A stretch of DNA of 64,000 nt from Alkalihalobacillus pseudalcaliphilus. Its GTDB lineage: Bacteria > Bacillota > Bacilli > Bacillales > Bacillaceae_D. The position numbers and the translations under genes are program-made. Location of the stretch: contig NZ_JAQQWS010000002.1 of the NCBI RefSeq assembly GCF_028610675.1, forward strand, positions 345,137-409,136. Reading direction: 5' to 3'. This document shows positions 16,090 through 25,792 of the stretch, piece after piece (position 1 is the first letter of the stretch; each line of letters opens with the position of its first letter). The notes beneath the pieces were generated by a model. That model saw nothing but the letters and a program-made list of their open reading frames with translations, had not been told where the DNA came from and searched no databases.

Positions 16090-18219
16090 TTAGATGGGTG
16101 ACAATTTGATAGCACTTACTTTAAATCCAGGCATATGACAAATCGGGTCTAGTTGATTTGATATAAGTCGGTTGACATTTTGTTCTTCATCCCAATGAAA
16201 CGGGATAAAAACCGTATCCTCTCGAATCGACTCAGAAACTTTACTTCTAACAATGACCGACCCCCTTCTTGATTCAACTTTGACAAGCCGTTGATCTTGA
16301 ATACGATATTTTTTGGCGGTCGCTGGGTGGAGTTCCAAATAGGATTCAAAATTTCTGGCGATTAAGGATGAACTTTTACGTGTTTGAACCCCGGTCAAAT
16401 AGTGGGAAATCACTCGACCTGTCGTCAAATAAAGTGGATACTCCTCACATATTACTTCCTTGGCTACAACCGCTACATTCGGAACCGCGAGCATCTGTGC
16501 CCGACCATCTTCATGGGCAAAACTCTCTTCAAATAAGCGTCCTGTTCCAGAATGACTTTTATCAGGGCATGGCCAGATAATCCCATTCTTTTCCCTTATA
16601 CGTTCGTAGGTAATTCCATAATAGTCAGCGACACCTCCTTGACTCGCCAGCCTTAATTCTTGAAAGATTTCTTCGGCACTGCTATAGGAAAAATACTTTC
16701 CGGCTCCAAGCTCCCTTGCGATTAAACAGAGAATTTCCCAATCATGCTTTGCCTCTCCCACCACCTTCATCGATGCCTCTCTTAAAGTGACCCTACCTTC
16801 TAAATTAGTCATGGTTCCTTCATTCTCTAAGTAGGAAGTTGAAGGTAATACCAAATCTGCTAATAGGGCCGTCTCAGATAGAAACAAATCTACGGCAACA
16901 AAAAAAGAAAGCTTTGATAATGCCCGTTTGACGAAATGGGCATGTGGATTTGATACGACCGGATTCGAACAGAGCAAAAACATAGCTTTGATTTCTCCTT
17001 CATCAATCTTTTCAATCATTTCAAAGGCAGACACTCCTTTTCGTGGAAGTTCTTCTTCACGAATTCCCCATACTTGTGCTATATGTTTACGATGTTCGTT
17101 ATTTTCGATAGAGCGGTAGCCTGGAAGCTGGTCAGCCTTTTGACCATGCTCTCTCGCCCCCTGCCCATTGCTTTGTCCTGTAATCGCCCCATAACCACAT
17201 GCATGCTTACCCACTTTGCCTGTTGCAATTAAAATATTTAATAAATTTCGAACTGCAACAGAACCGTCTGTTTGTTGTTCAACACCACGAGCACTAAAAA
17301 TCATGCCTGTTTTTGGCTTGGCAAAAGCAAGAGCCGCCAAACGAATATCGTCTACGGATACACCTGTAATTTCTGATATTTCAGTTAATTTATATGACAT
17401 AACAAGTCTTTCCACTTCAGCATAACCATTTGCACGATTCGTAATAAATTCTTGATCAATCAAGTTTTCTTGAATGATGACATGTAAAATCCCATTGTAT
17501 AGTGCTGCATCCGTGCCTGGCTTCAGCTTTAGATGTAAAGTGGCAAGTTTTGTTGTCGCCGTCTCCCTCGGGTCAATTGCGATCACAAAGGCACCATTTG
17601 CTTTTGCTTGCTCAAAATAAGGCATAATCGTCGGCTGGCATTCAGCAACATTGGTTCCAGCCAACATAATCACTTCAGCTTCAGGAATCTCAGACAGTGT
17701 ATTCGTTAAGCCTCTGTCCATCCCAAAGGTTAGTGTTGCTGCCGAGGCAGCTGCAGACATACAGAGCCTTCCGTTGTAATCTATAAATTTTGTTTTCAAA
17801 GCGACTCGAGCAAATTTCCCCATAAGATAGGCTTCCTCATTTGTTATTGAAGCACTCCCATACACCGATATCGCATGTGGGCCATTATTGTTCTGAATAT
17901 CTTTTACTCGTTCCTTTATTAATTTTAATGCCTCGGTCCATGTAATTGGTTTGAATGCCCCGTTGATTTTTAAAAGTGGTTGTGTAATTCTGTCTTGATG
18001 CAAGGCATGTTGGTGGGCGTTCATTCCCTTTATACATAATCTCCCTTTTGAAGTTGGGTTTGCCTGGCCAATCGTTTTGTAACGTTTGCGATTTCCATTT
18101 CTTGCTTCGAGCAATTGCATTTTACATTGAACACTACAAAATGGACATTGCGTATCATAAGACATTTCGATATCATTTGATTGCTGCTTTTCTCTAAAAT
18201 AGGCGAGCATTGATTCCAT
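16090..18219 (-). CDS. nasC: Assimilatory nitrate reductase catalytic subunit NasC
   Basis: A 709-residue molybdopterin oxidoreductase. The N-terminal [4Fe-4S] ligands are visible as C25-x2-C28-x3-C32 and C62 (CPFCSVQC, GRLCIKG). Molybdopterin-binding segments follow (ITNEEAYLMGKFAR, VIMLAGTNVAECQP, VIAIDPRETAT) and the C-terminal dinucleotide-binding domain contains LTTGRVISHYLTGVQTR. It reduces nitrate to nitrite in the cytoplasm, taking electrons from NasB. The size matches B. subtilis NasC (about 710). The ATG abuts the nasB stop (TAAATG), so the two reductase subunits are coupled. Confidence 0.95.
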   Translation of the reverse strand: MESMLAYFREKQQSNDIEMSYDTQCPFCSVQCKMQLLEARNGNRKRYKTIGQANPTSKGRLCIKGMNAHQHALHQDRITQPLLKINGAFKPITWTEALKLIKERVKDIQNNNGPHAISVYGSASITNEEAYLMGKFARVALKTKFIDYNGRLCMSAAASAATLTFGMDRGLTNTLSEIPEAEVIMLAGTNVAECQPTIMPYFEQAKANGAFVIAIDPRETATTKLATLHLKLKPGTDAALYNGILHVIIQENLIDQEFITNRANGYAEVERLVMSYKLTEISEITGVSVDDIRLAALAFAKPKTGMIFSARGVEQQTDGSVAVRNLLNILIATGKVGKHACGYGAITGQSNGQGAREHGQKADQLPGYRSIENNEHRKHIAQVWGIREEELPRKGVSAFEMIEKIDEGEIKAMFLLCSNPVVSNPHAHFVKRALSKLSFFVAVDLFLSETALLADLVLPSTSYLENEGTMTNLEGRVTLREASMKVVGEAKHDWEILCLIARELGAGKYFSYSSAEEIFQELRLASQGGVADYYGITYERIREKNGIIWPCPDKSHSGTGRLFEESFAHEDGRAQMLAVPNVAVVAKEVICEEYPLYLTTGRVISHYLTGVQTRKSSSLIARNFESYLELHPATAKKYRIQDQRLVKVESRRGSVIVRSKVSESIREDTVFIPFHWDEEQNVNRLISNQLDPICHMPGFKVSAIKLSPI

Positions 18220-20553
18220 TTACGTGTACGCTCCCTTCTTTTGCAGTTTTGCTAGGATATCTTCATTTAGTAAATGAAAGGATGATAACAGTTCATTTCG
18301 GTTGTCATCTTCAAGCACGTACTCTCTAATATGAATCATTCCTAATCTTTCACACCAATTAAATAGTGTTTCCCCGTAACGAGCTGACATCCGATAATAG
18401 TGAACCAGAGCAAGCACCAACTCTAGAACATTGGCTGATGTCGGCATGTGATAGAATAATAAAAAGTCGCCACGATTACCTTGAATCGAGATTTCCCAGC
18501 CAAGTGTTGTTTGTTCAATTCTCAGGTCACAATCACCTTGTAAAAATCGGTCTTCTATCGGAAATATACCGATTCGAACAGAATTTGGCACCAATACATC
18601 CGCACAATTTCGGTCTAACTCCACGGCTAATTGTAATGATTTTTCCGTATCCCCTCCTAATTGTTGGGAATATAATAGAGCATATACGCGTTTGTATCGT
18701 CCAGAGTCTTCCGAAAGGGGGAAATCAGCTTGAAACCTTTTGGATAATTCCTCTGAAATCTCTGGTAAAACTAGGCGTCGATCATTTTGAATGCTCACAT
18801 ATGGAATATGATACTGATTCAGCCATTCAGCTAATTTCGAGAGTTGATTAGCCGTAACAACTCCACCATAATAGTTAGGGGTGACTATATATGTGCCGTT
18901 CTGCTTTTTAGCCACCGTTAATTCACTAGAAACTTCCTCGACCTTCGCTTTATTAAACAATGCTAAATAGTACGTAATGACCTCCTTACAATGAGGGCAC
19001 CCTTCTTTTTTCAACCAATGCTTAGCTTGCCGGACTTGTTGCCATGTCTTTAGCTTTTGTTTCATTATTCCTGCTACGATTTCCTCTTCCGTTAAAACTG
19101 TGCAGCCACACAATGGTTGATTCACACGATTGACGAAATCTTCATTTATTTGGTCTGTTTGAAGGATTTTTTGGACAACTACTGAACAACTCCCACAAGA
19201 ACTAGAAGCTTTTGTTTTAGTTTTTATTTGTTCTAACGTTTTGGCCCCATGTATAAGCTTAGCCTCGATAATCGCTCCTTTTGATACAGCATTACATTGA
19301 CACACCAAATCGGTATTTTTCATACGATTCATCACATCATCACCAGATTCCCACCTACTCAATAAATCCTGTTTGCTTGAATCTGATAACGTTTCCTTAT
19401 TTACAATCTTGTCTAGTAATGGAGCACTATGATTTGTATCCCCATACAAGATGGCTCCAACGAGCTGATTTCCATTAAAAATCAAACGTTTATACGTATT
19501 GGTTATTTCATTTGTTAATGTTAATGAAGTGAGTGGATCGCTAGCTTCAATCATTCCCGCTGAAAAAACATCAATACCAGAGATTTTTAGTTTAGTTGAA
19601 ATCGTCGTTCCACGATAAAGATATTGCTTATTCCCTGTAAGAACTTTCGCCAAAACCTTCGCCTGTTCATTAAGTGGTTGAACGAGACCATACACGATTC
19701 CACGATGTTCTGCACACTCTCCAAGAGCATATATAGCTTGTGCACTTGTTAATAAGTGATCGTCTACAATAATGGCTCTGTTTGTTTTAAGACCACTTTC
19801 TTTGGCTATGTCCACATTAGGGCGGACGCCTGCACACATAACGACGATATCCGTTTCAATCGTTGAACCATCGGTAAATCTAAGGCCCCTCACCCGATCT
19901 TCCCCTAATATTTCACTAGTTGCCTTTTGTAGCATAAATCGCATGCCTTGTTTTTGTAAATCATTCATTAGCATTGTGGAAGCAACCTCGTCAAGTTGTC
20001 GATCCATAATCCGCTCACCCAAATGGATGACCGTAACTTCAACACCTAAGTGCATTAATCCCTTTGCTGCTTCTAGTCCTAATAAACCTCCACCGATAAC
20101 GACCGCCTTTTTTAACTGTTTAGAAAGCGACATTAATTGATAACAGTCAGCCATGGTCCTGAATGTGAGCACATTATCTAGGTTAGACCCTAGTATTGGA
20201 AGCTGGATGGCACTCGAACCTGTTGCCAATACTAACTGGTCATAATCAAGAGAAAAGCCTTTATCCGTCACTACTCGTTGTTGTTCTACATCAAGCTTTG
20301 TTACACGTTCTCCTAAGCGAACTTTGATATGATTATTTTCATACCATTGCTTTGGATGAAGTTCGATGTCTTGAAGCTTCTTAGTCCCCTGTAAGACAGA
20401 AGAGAGAAGAATTCGATTATAGCTCGGCACAGATTCATGACCAATGATCGTAATCTCATATAAGTCAGGTGATTGTTCGATGACCTCTTGTACGACCCTT
20501 GAACCAGCCATCCCATTACCAATAATAACGAGTTTTTCTTTTTGTTTAGCCAC
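18220..20553 (-). CDS. nasB: Assimilatory nitrate reductase electron-transfer subunit NasB
   Basis: A 777-residue flavoprotein. It starts with an FAD site (VIIGNGMAGSRVVQEV) and an NAD(P)H site (VVIGGGLLGLEAAKGL). Two BFD-like [2Fe-2S] modules follow (LVCQCNAVSKGAI...SSSCGSCSVVVQ and PLCGCTVLTEEEIV...GCPHCKEV). The C-terminal about 230 residues resemble the nitrite-reductase ferredoxin-like half-domain of NasD but have no siroheme/[4Fe-4S] cysteine set, so this part is structural. It passes electrons from NAD(P)H to NasC. It looks like a paralogue of NasD that lost its catalytic centre. It lies directly downstream of nasE. Confidence 0.93.
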   Translation of the reverse strand: MAKQKEKLVIIGNGMAGSRVVQEVIEQSPDLYEITIIGHESVPSYNRILLSSVLQGTKKLQDIELHPKQWYENNHIKVRLGERVTKLDVEQQRVVTDKGFSLDYDQLVLATGSSAIQLPILGSNLDNVLTFRTMADCYQLMSLSKQLKKAVVIGGGLLGLEAAKGLMHLGVEVTVIHLGERIMDRQLDEVASTMLMNDLQKQGMRFMLQKATSEILGEDRVRGLRFTDGSTIETDIVVMCAGVRPNVDIAKESGLKTNRAIIVDDHLLTSAQAIYALGECAEHRGIVYGLVQPLNEQAKVLAKVLTGNKQYLYRGTTISTKLKISGIDVFSAGMIEASDPLTSLTLTNEITNTYKRLIFNGNQLVGAILYGDTNHSAPLLDKIVNKETLSDSSKQDLLSRWESGDDVMNRMKNTDLVCQCNAVSKGAIIEAKLIHGAKTLEQIKTKTKASSSCGSCSVVVQKILQTDQINEDFVNRVNQPLCGCTVLTEEEIVAGIMKQKLKTWQQVRQAKHWLKKEGCPHCKEVITYYLALFNKAKVEEVSSELTVAKKQNGTYIVTPNYYGGVVTANQLSKLAEWLNQYHIPYVSIQNDRRLVLPEISEELSKRFQADFPLSEDSGRYKRVYALLYSQQLGGDTEKSLQLAVELDRNCADVLVPNSVRIGIFPIEDRFLQGDCDLRIEQTTLGWEISIQGNRGDFLLFYHMPTSANVLELVLALVHYYRMSARYGETLFNWCERLGMIHIREYVLEDDNRNELLSSFHLLNEDILAKLQKKGAYT

Positions 20554-20580
20554 TCCACACCTCCTTCTAACGAGAAGCCC

Positions 20581-20934
20581 TTAACATTCTTTATTAAGCA
20601 AAATGTATATATCCTTTTCTTCTAGTTCAACCTCAAATACTCGTACACATCCTTCGTCTGCCCCTTCGGCCTCACCTGTTGCGGTACTGATTTTCCAATC
20701 ATGTAACGGACAAAAAACATGCTCGCCACTGACGATTCCATCCGCAAGTGGTCCACCTTTATGTGGACATCGATTTTCAATCGCATGGACGCGGCCATCC
20801 TCTAGTAGAAACAGAGCTAAATCGTGACCATTGACGATCACCTGCTTACCTAGTCCATGTACAAGCACGTCTTTATTCGCTACTAACACACGTGTTTTTT
20901 CAAGCTGTTTCATTACTTTTGCCCCCTCATCCAT
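20581..20934 (-). CDS. nasE: Nitrite reductase small subunit NasE (Rieske type)
   Basis: A small (about 110-residue) Rieske-fold protein with both cluster motifs, ENRCPHKGG and VFCPLHDW (C-x-H...C-x-x-H). It is the NirD-type subunit paired with NasD in NADH-dependent nitrite reduction. The start overlaps the 3' end of nasD by 8 bases, indicating coupled translation. The more natural start is MKQLEKTRVLVAN, seven codons into the frame. B. subtilis NasE is 106 residues, close to that form. Confidence 0.93.
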   Translation of the reverse strand: MDEGAKVMKQLEKTRVLVANKDVLVHGLGKQVIVNGHDLALFLLEDGRVHAIENRCPHKGGPLADGIVSGEHVFCPLHDWKISTATGEAEGADEGCVRVFEVELEEKDIYILLNKEC

Positions 20935-23365
20935 TTGAACTCACAAATTTTTTCTCAAATAGCTGTTCTTTTTCCTCCACATTTTGGACGATACGTGCCC
21001 ATGGATCCTGATGTGTCGACAAGGCCAGATCCATTCTCTTCACAAGCGCAGCTCTTTCCTCTTGATCTCCCATGATTACTTCTTTTATCGCCTCTAACCC
21101 GGTTCGCTCCACCCAATGTGATGTCCGTTCTAAATATCTTGCTTGTTCACGGTAGTATTGTAAAAAGGCACTAATTGTTTCGATCACCTCATCTGAAGTT
21201 GTGACCTTACACAATAGATCACCTTTCCTTAAATCGACGCCGCCATTACCAGCAACATATACTTCCCATGCCCCTTCTACCCCAACAATACCCACATCTT
21301 TAATGCCCGATTCAGCACAATTTCTTGGACAAGCAGAGACAGCCATCTTCACTTTATGGGGTGTATTTAACCCTTCAAATTTTTTCTCAATCTCAATCCC
21401 AAGACCAATTGAATCTTGAGTACCGAAGCGACAAAAATTTTCACCTACACATGTTTTAACCGTTCGAAGTGTTTTTCCATATGCGTAACCTGAGCGCATG
21501 TCAAGATCTCGCCATACATTCGGTAAATCGTCTTTATTAATTCCGAGCAAATCGATACGCTGTCCTCCTGTCACTTTAAGAAGTGGGACTTGATAACGAT
21601 CTGCGACATCGGCAATTTTACGAAGCTGTTCTGCATTCGTGACCCCACCATACATTCGAGGGACAACAGAAAATGTTCCATCATTTTGAATGTTGGCATG
21701 TAATCTTTCGTTTACAAAACGGGAATTTCGATCATCCTCATAATTTAACGGATCGATTAATCCTAAATAATAGTTAAGGGCTGGACGACATTTTGAACAG
21801 CCTTCCGAGCTTTTCCAGCTTAGAACATTCATTACTTCATGAATAAAAGTTAACCCTAGCTCACGAATTTGTGCGACGACCTCTTCATGAGAATACTCTG
21901 TACATGTACACATTGGTTCTTTGACGTTTTGAGCCGCCTCACCCGTTGTTAACTTTAAAAGCTCTTGTACTTGCGGTTTACAACCACCACACGAACGAGA
22001 CGCATTTGTACATTGGGTAATTTCCTGAACCGACTTTAGTCCTAATTCTTGGATCGCATCCACAATTTCACCTTTACTAACACCATTACATCCACAGATT
22101 GTCTCTGAATCTAGCATACTTGCTACCGCAGAAGTCTTATTAGCCCCGGTTTGCTCTGATGGTAAAATCGCAACTTTATTTAATTGTGAGACATCCTCTT
22201 TAGAACGAAGCATCGACAAAATCCGCGGCGAATCTGATGTATCTCCAAATAAAACACAGCCGATAATTCGTTTATCTTCTATAACGACTTTTTTATACAC
22301 TCTGTCAAATTCATCATGGACTCGAATCGATTTCGTTTTCGCTGTATCGACAAAATCTCCTGCCGAAAATACATCAACTCCAGATACCTTAAGCTGTGTA
22401 TACACAATTGAACCTTCATACCCTGGTACTTGATTTGCACTTTGAGCCGAATTTGCACAAATATGGGCGGCAAGCACCTTGCCTTGTTCGTATAAAGGAG
22501 CAACAAGCCCATACACGATACCTCGATGCTCCGCACACTCACCAACTGCATAAATATGAGGATCACTCGATTTCATTTGGTCATTGACTAATATCGCACG
22601 ACCAATATCTAAACCGCTCTCTTTAGCCAACTGAATATTTGGCTTAATGCCGACTGCCATAACCACTAGATCCGCCTCAAGCTTCGTCCCATCCTTAAAC
22701 AACAAACCATTAACACGTTGAGTACCTGTTAATCTTTCCGTGTGTTTATTTAAATGAAATGTCATTCCTTGAGCTTCTAACTCAATTTGAAGCATCTTGG
22801 CTGCTGCTGCGTCTAATTGACGCTCCATCAAATAATCTTGGATATGAATCACATGAACTTCCATACCTAAATGGAGTAAGCCACGTGCTGCCTCTAATCC
22901 AAGTAACCCGCCACCTATAACAGCCGCTTTTTTGTATGTTTTGGAAGACTCCACCATTGTTTCGCAATCTTTAATATTTCTAAATGCAATCACACCTTCT
23001 TTATTTGCACCAGGTAGAGGCAACATAAAAGGATTAGAACCCGTTGCAAAAATTAAATGATCGTATGCCTTATTCAATCCTGATGCACTTGTCACGATTT
23101 GTTGATTCGTATCGACGGAAACGACCGGATCTCCTGTAAAAAGTTGAATGTGATTTTCTTCATACCAATGATAATCATTCAGAACGATATCATTTACATT
23201 TGCATCACCTTGTAAAACAGAGGAAAGCAGGATTCGATTATAGTTAGGGTGTGGTTCCTCACCAAATACAGTTATCTCAAATCGATTCGGATCTATTTTT
23301 AAAATTTCCTCTATCGTTCGGATTCCTGCCATTCCATTTCCAATTAAAATGAGCTTCTCCTTCAA
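20927..23365 (-). CDS. nasD: Assimilatory nitrite reductase large subunit NasD
   Basis: An 812-residue protein. The FAD site (LILIGNGMAGIRTIEEIL) and NAD(P)H site (AAVIGGGLLGLEAARGL) come first, then BFD-like [2Fe-2S] motifs (TICGCNGVSKGEI, SRSCGGCKPQVQ). Next is the sulfite/nitrite reductase hemoprotein domain with siroheme-[4Fe-4S] cysteines in CVGENFCRFG and CPRNCAESG. It catalyses six-electron reduction of nitrite to ammonium in the cytoplasm. B. subtilis NasD is about 805 residues. It is followed by overlapping nasE and preceded by nasF, which supplies its siroheme precursor. Confidence 0.96.
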   Translation of the reverse strand: MKEKLILIGNGMAGIRTIEEILKIDPNRFEITVFGEEPHPNYNRILLSSVLQGDANVNDIVLNDYHWYEENHIQLFTGDPVVSVDTNQQIVTSASGLNKAYDHLIFATGSNPFMLPLPGANKEGVIAFRNIKDCETMVESSKTYKKAAVIGGGLLGLEAARGLLHLGMEVHVIHIQDYLMERQLDAAAAKMLQIELEAQGMTFHLNKHTERLTGTQRVNGLLFKDGTKLEADLVVMAVGIKPNIQLAKESGLDIGRAILVNDQMKSSDPHIYAVGECAEHRGIVYGLVAPLYEQGKVLAAHICANSAQSANQVPGYEGSIVYTQLKVSGVDVFSAGDFVDTAKTKSIRVHDEFDRVYKKVVIEDKRIIGCVLFGDTSDSPRILSMLRSKEDVSQLNKVAILPSEQTGANKTSAVASMLDSETICGCNGVSKGEIVDAIQELGLKSVQEITQCTNASRSCGGCKPQVQELLKLTTGEAAQNVKEPMCTCTEYSHEEVVAQIRELGLTFIHEVMNVLSWKSSEGCSKCRPALNYYLGLIDPLNYEDDRNSRFVNERLHANIQNDGTFSVVPRMYGGVTNAEQLRKIADVADRYQVPLLKVTGGQRIDLLGINKDDLPNVWRDLDMRSGYAYGKTLRTVKTCVGENFCRFGTQDSIGLGIEIEKKFEGLNTPHKVKMAVSACPRNCAESGIKDVGIVGVEGAWEVYVAGNGGVDLRKGDLLCKVTTSDEVIETISAFLQYYREQARYLERTSHWVERTGLEAIKEVIMGDQEERAALVKRMDLALSTHQDPWARIVQNVEEKEQLFEKKFVSSNG

Positions 23366-23420
23366 TCTTACCCTCTCCTTTTTTGTTCAATTGCTATCTT
23401 CTTGATTGCCGATTTTGTTT

Positions 23421-24578
23421 TTACATCAGGATCATCGATTTCTTATCTCGTTCATTCATGTTATACAACTCTAAACCCCATTTATCCGAAAAATTCTGAA
23501 TATTTGACGTGCTAATGTTTGAAGCAACTAATGTAATGTGCCGATCATGGAATGGCTGCCGTGAAATCTGCTCAAAACATCGGTCCATTGTTGCTAATTC
23601 AACTTCACTTTCACAAACAAGTAGATGAACGTGCCCATCTTCAAGAAGTCGAACTAGTGACATCTTTTGTAGAGGTGTTAACGAAAGACTAGGCTGTCTA
23701 TCAAATGCATACCTATCATCTTGGATAAAAGGAAATGCATAGATATCTGCTCCATTCTGACGTAAATCTAATTGAAAAGCGGTTTCCCTTTTCGTTGGAG
23801 TGAGTACACCTATACCTGAGTATCGTTGATTTTCAAACCATGAAAACTGTTCCCTCTCCTTGACTATCTCACCGATTACAATGATCGCTGGATTTGTTAC
23901 CTTTTCCTCCAAAATAAGATGCCCAATCGTCGCCAATGTACCTTCAACCGTTTTTTGTCGACTATAGGTTCCCCATTGTATGACAAGCACTGGTGTTTGT
24001 TTATGTTTCCCATATTGAATAAGCTTTGAGACGATCGTCTCGAGCTCACTTATTCCCATATAAAAAAGTAGTGTATCAACAGAATGTGCCAATGCTCCCC
24101 AATTTATCGTTAAGTGATCTTGTTTATCTTTTCGATGTCCTGTCACCACGGCAAAGGAAGCTGAGAAGTCTCGATGTGTAACAGGAACACCGGCATACAT
24201 CGATGCGGCAATTCCTGCCGTGACGCCTGGTACAATTTCAAAGACAATACCATTATTTTTTAAAAAAGCGGCTTCTTCCCCTACCCTTCCAAAAACAGCA
24301 GGGTCTCCACCTTTTAAACGGACGACGTTTTTCCCTTTTTTTGCATGTATAAGCATTTCGGTTTGAATATCCTCTTGCCGTAATGTATGTTTACAAGGCT
24401 GCTTACCACAGTAGATCACTTTAGCGTCTTGATTTGCCTCCATTAATATATACGGGTTCACTAGCCGATCAAAGATCACCACATCTGCTTGCTGTAAGGC
24501 TCGTAGCCCTTTTAGCGTTAGTAATTCCACATCTCCTGGGCCTGCCCCGACCAAGGTTACTTTTCCTAGTTTCCCCAT
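23421..24578 (-). CDS. nasF: Uroporphyrinogen-III C-methyltransferase NasF
   Basis: A 385-residue protein. Residues 1 to about 245 form a complete SUMT domain: VTLVGAGPGDVELLTLKGL, VVRLKGGDPAVFGRVGEEA and VTAGIAASMYAGVPVTHRDF. It makes precorrin-2, the first step to the siroheme that NasD needs. The C-terminal about 130 residues look like a shortened uroporphyrinogen-III synthase-like half; B. subtilis NasF is longer (about 480), so this tail appears truncated or degenerate. It is the first gene of the cluster, next to a TnrA-type box. Confidence 0.9.
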   Translation of the reverse strand: MGKLGKVTLVGAGPGDVELLTLKGLRALQQADVVIFDRLVNPYILMEANQDAKVIYCGKQPCKHTLRQEDIQTEMLIHAKKGKNVVRLKGGDPAVFGRVGEEAAFLKNNGIVFEIVPGVTAGIAASMYAGVPVTHRDFSASFAVVTGHRKDKQDHLTINWGALAHSVDTLLFYMGISELETIVSKLIQYGKHKQTPVLVIQWGTYSRQKTVEGTLATIGHLILEEKVTNPAIIVIGEIVKEREQFSWFENQRYSGIGVLTPTKRETAFQLDLRQNGADIYAFPFIQDDRYAFDRQPSLSLTPLQKMSLVRLLEDGHVHLLVCESEVELATMDRCFEQISRQPFHDRHITLVASNISTSNIQNFSDKWGLELYNMNERDKKSMILM

Positions 24579-24652
24579 TGCTTCTCTCCTTTTTTGTTTA
24601 TCCCTTTTCTTTGAGTACAGAATAACAGAAAATTATGAAAACGCGAGTCCAA

Positions 24653-24669
24653 TGTCAAATTACTTTACA
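24653..24669. promoter_or_regulatory. TnrA/GlnR-type box upstream of nasF
   Basis: The 17-base site TGTCAAATTACTTTACA matches the palindromic consensus TGTNANAWWWTNTNACA except for one base. It lies about 75 bases upstream of the nasF start. TnrA activates the nas genes in B. subtilis under nitrogen limitation, so the same control is likely here. Three AACGTT elements at 24709, 24732 and 24767 lie further upstream; their meaning is unknown. Confidence 0.8.
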
Positions 24670-24818
24670 CATTAATTTCCAAAAAGCCGTTTTTATGCCG
24701 CTGTAAAAAACGTTGAAAATGGCTGTATATTAACGTTTCCTCACAACATTATAGTTTCATTATGGTAACGTTTTAATACAGGTATGTAATAATGCATTAA
24801 ATCTTATCATCAAGAAAA

Positions 24819-24846
24819 AGCAGTGGTTTTTTTGCACCACTGCGCT
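24819..24846. terminator. Hairpin upstream of the nas cluster
   Basis: AGCAGTGGT pairs with ACCACTGC around TTTTTTGC. It may insulate the nas promoter from plus- or minus-strand transcription. The T-tract is weak on either strand. Confidence 0.4.
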
Positions 24847-25405
24847 TATTTACGAATCTCTATTTATTGGTTATTCCATGTATTTTCCATATCAACAGTT
24901 ACATAGATTTATCAATGTTTCACTTAACAATTGCTTTGCTTCACGAACCGTCGCTTCCATTCCTTTTTCCTTGCTTGCCTCATCGTTATAAATGGGTAAC
25001 CGACTTTAGCGGCATATCTCTTTAAAGATTTTGCGTTAAACAAATTGTGCAACCTAATATTATAAATATCTGCACCACGTCTTGCCTACCTTCACATTTT
25101 AATCTTGAGTTGTATAATTCTACAATCAGGGCTTACCTGCCTAATTTGGTCTGCAAAAATTGAGTTATTAATTGTTAAAGTAAAAAAGGAAGTCGAGCAT
25201 TCTCTACTTCCTTATATAATATACATGTATATATGTGTATAAAGTTGGTACTAGTGGAGCGGGATACTATGTCAAGAAAAAGGACACATCGAATTGGGGG
25301 ATTTTCTATAACCCTACCGCACTTCGTTTGCTGACCTCGTAGTCAAGATAAGGGGCGTCATCCTTAGCTATTAGATTCGCTTAGGTGGATGGGTCTAGGG
25401 TTTGA
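24847..25405. other. Decayed intergenic region
   Basis: No intact gene. A hairpin at 25186-25214 (AAGGAAGT...ACTTCCTT) looks like a terminator. On the minus strand near 24895-25015 a frame reads RLPIYNDEASKEKGMEAT, possibly the remnant of a flavin reductase-like gene. Bases 25242-25405 adjoin the transposase remnant and probably include the old insertion-sequence end. Confidence 0.4.
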
Positions 25406-25569
25406 TCATAGTACTTTTTCATATGTCATTGGAGACATGTACTGATTACTTGAATGTATTCTTTTATAATTAAACGCTCACTACATATTCAAAAATGCTA
25501 TGTTTCGCCTGTTCTCGTGTTTGATATTTCTCATGGAAAATTAATTCACGTTTGATAATGCCTTGACTT
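25406..25569 (-). pseudogene. IS3-family transposase (OrfB) C-terminal remnant
   Basis: The minus strand reads GIIKRELIFHEKYQTREQAK and HSIFEYV in one frame, then FNYKRIHSSNQYMSPMTYEK-type sequence in a shifted frame to a stop at 25406-25408. These are the last residues of IS3/IS150-group integrase-type transposases. The frameshift and the missing 5' part show an inactive relic, marking an old insertion between the nas cluster and the nuclease gene. Confidence 0.75.
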
Positions 25570-25792
25570 CAAACCCACTAATAAAAAAAACTCCTCGTTG
25601 ATAGATCGATCACTCTACTTATAACATATCTCTTTCTTTCATGCAAAATAAAAAGGGAAAAGGGCTAGGGTGGTATAGTTATTATAGGAAATAAAATAAT
25701 TTAGAACAATCCCTCTTTCTAAAAAACTATTACTTTATAGGAAGAATTTACTAAGTAATATGATATAATTGTTCTCGAAGGAGGGTTGTATT

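Noticed and set aside
24709..24772. Three AACGTT motifs as a definite operator
   Set aside because: Spacing is irregular (23 and 35 bases) and no matching regulator is known for nas genes, so they are only mentioned with the TnrA box.
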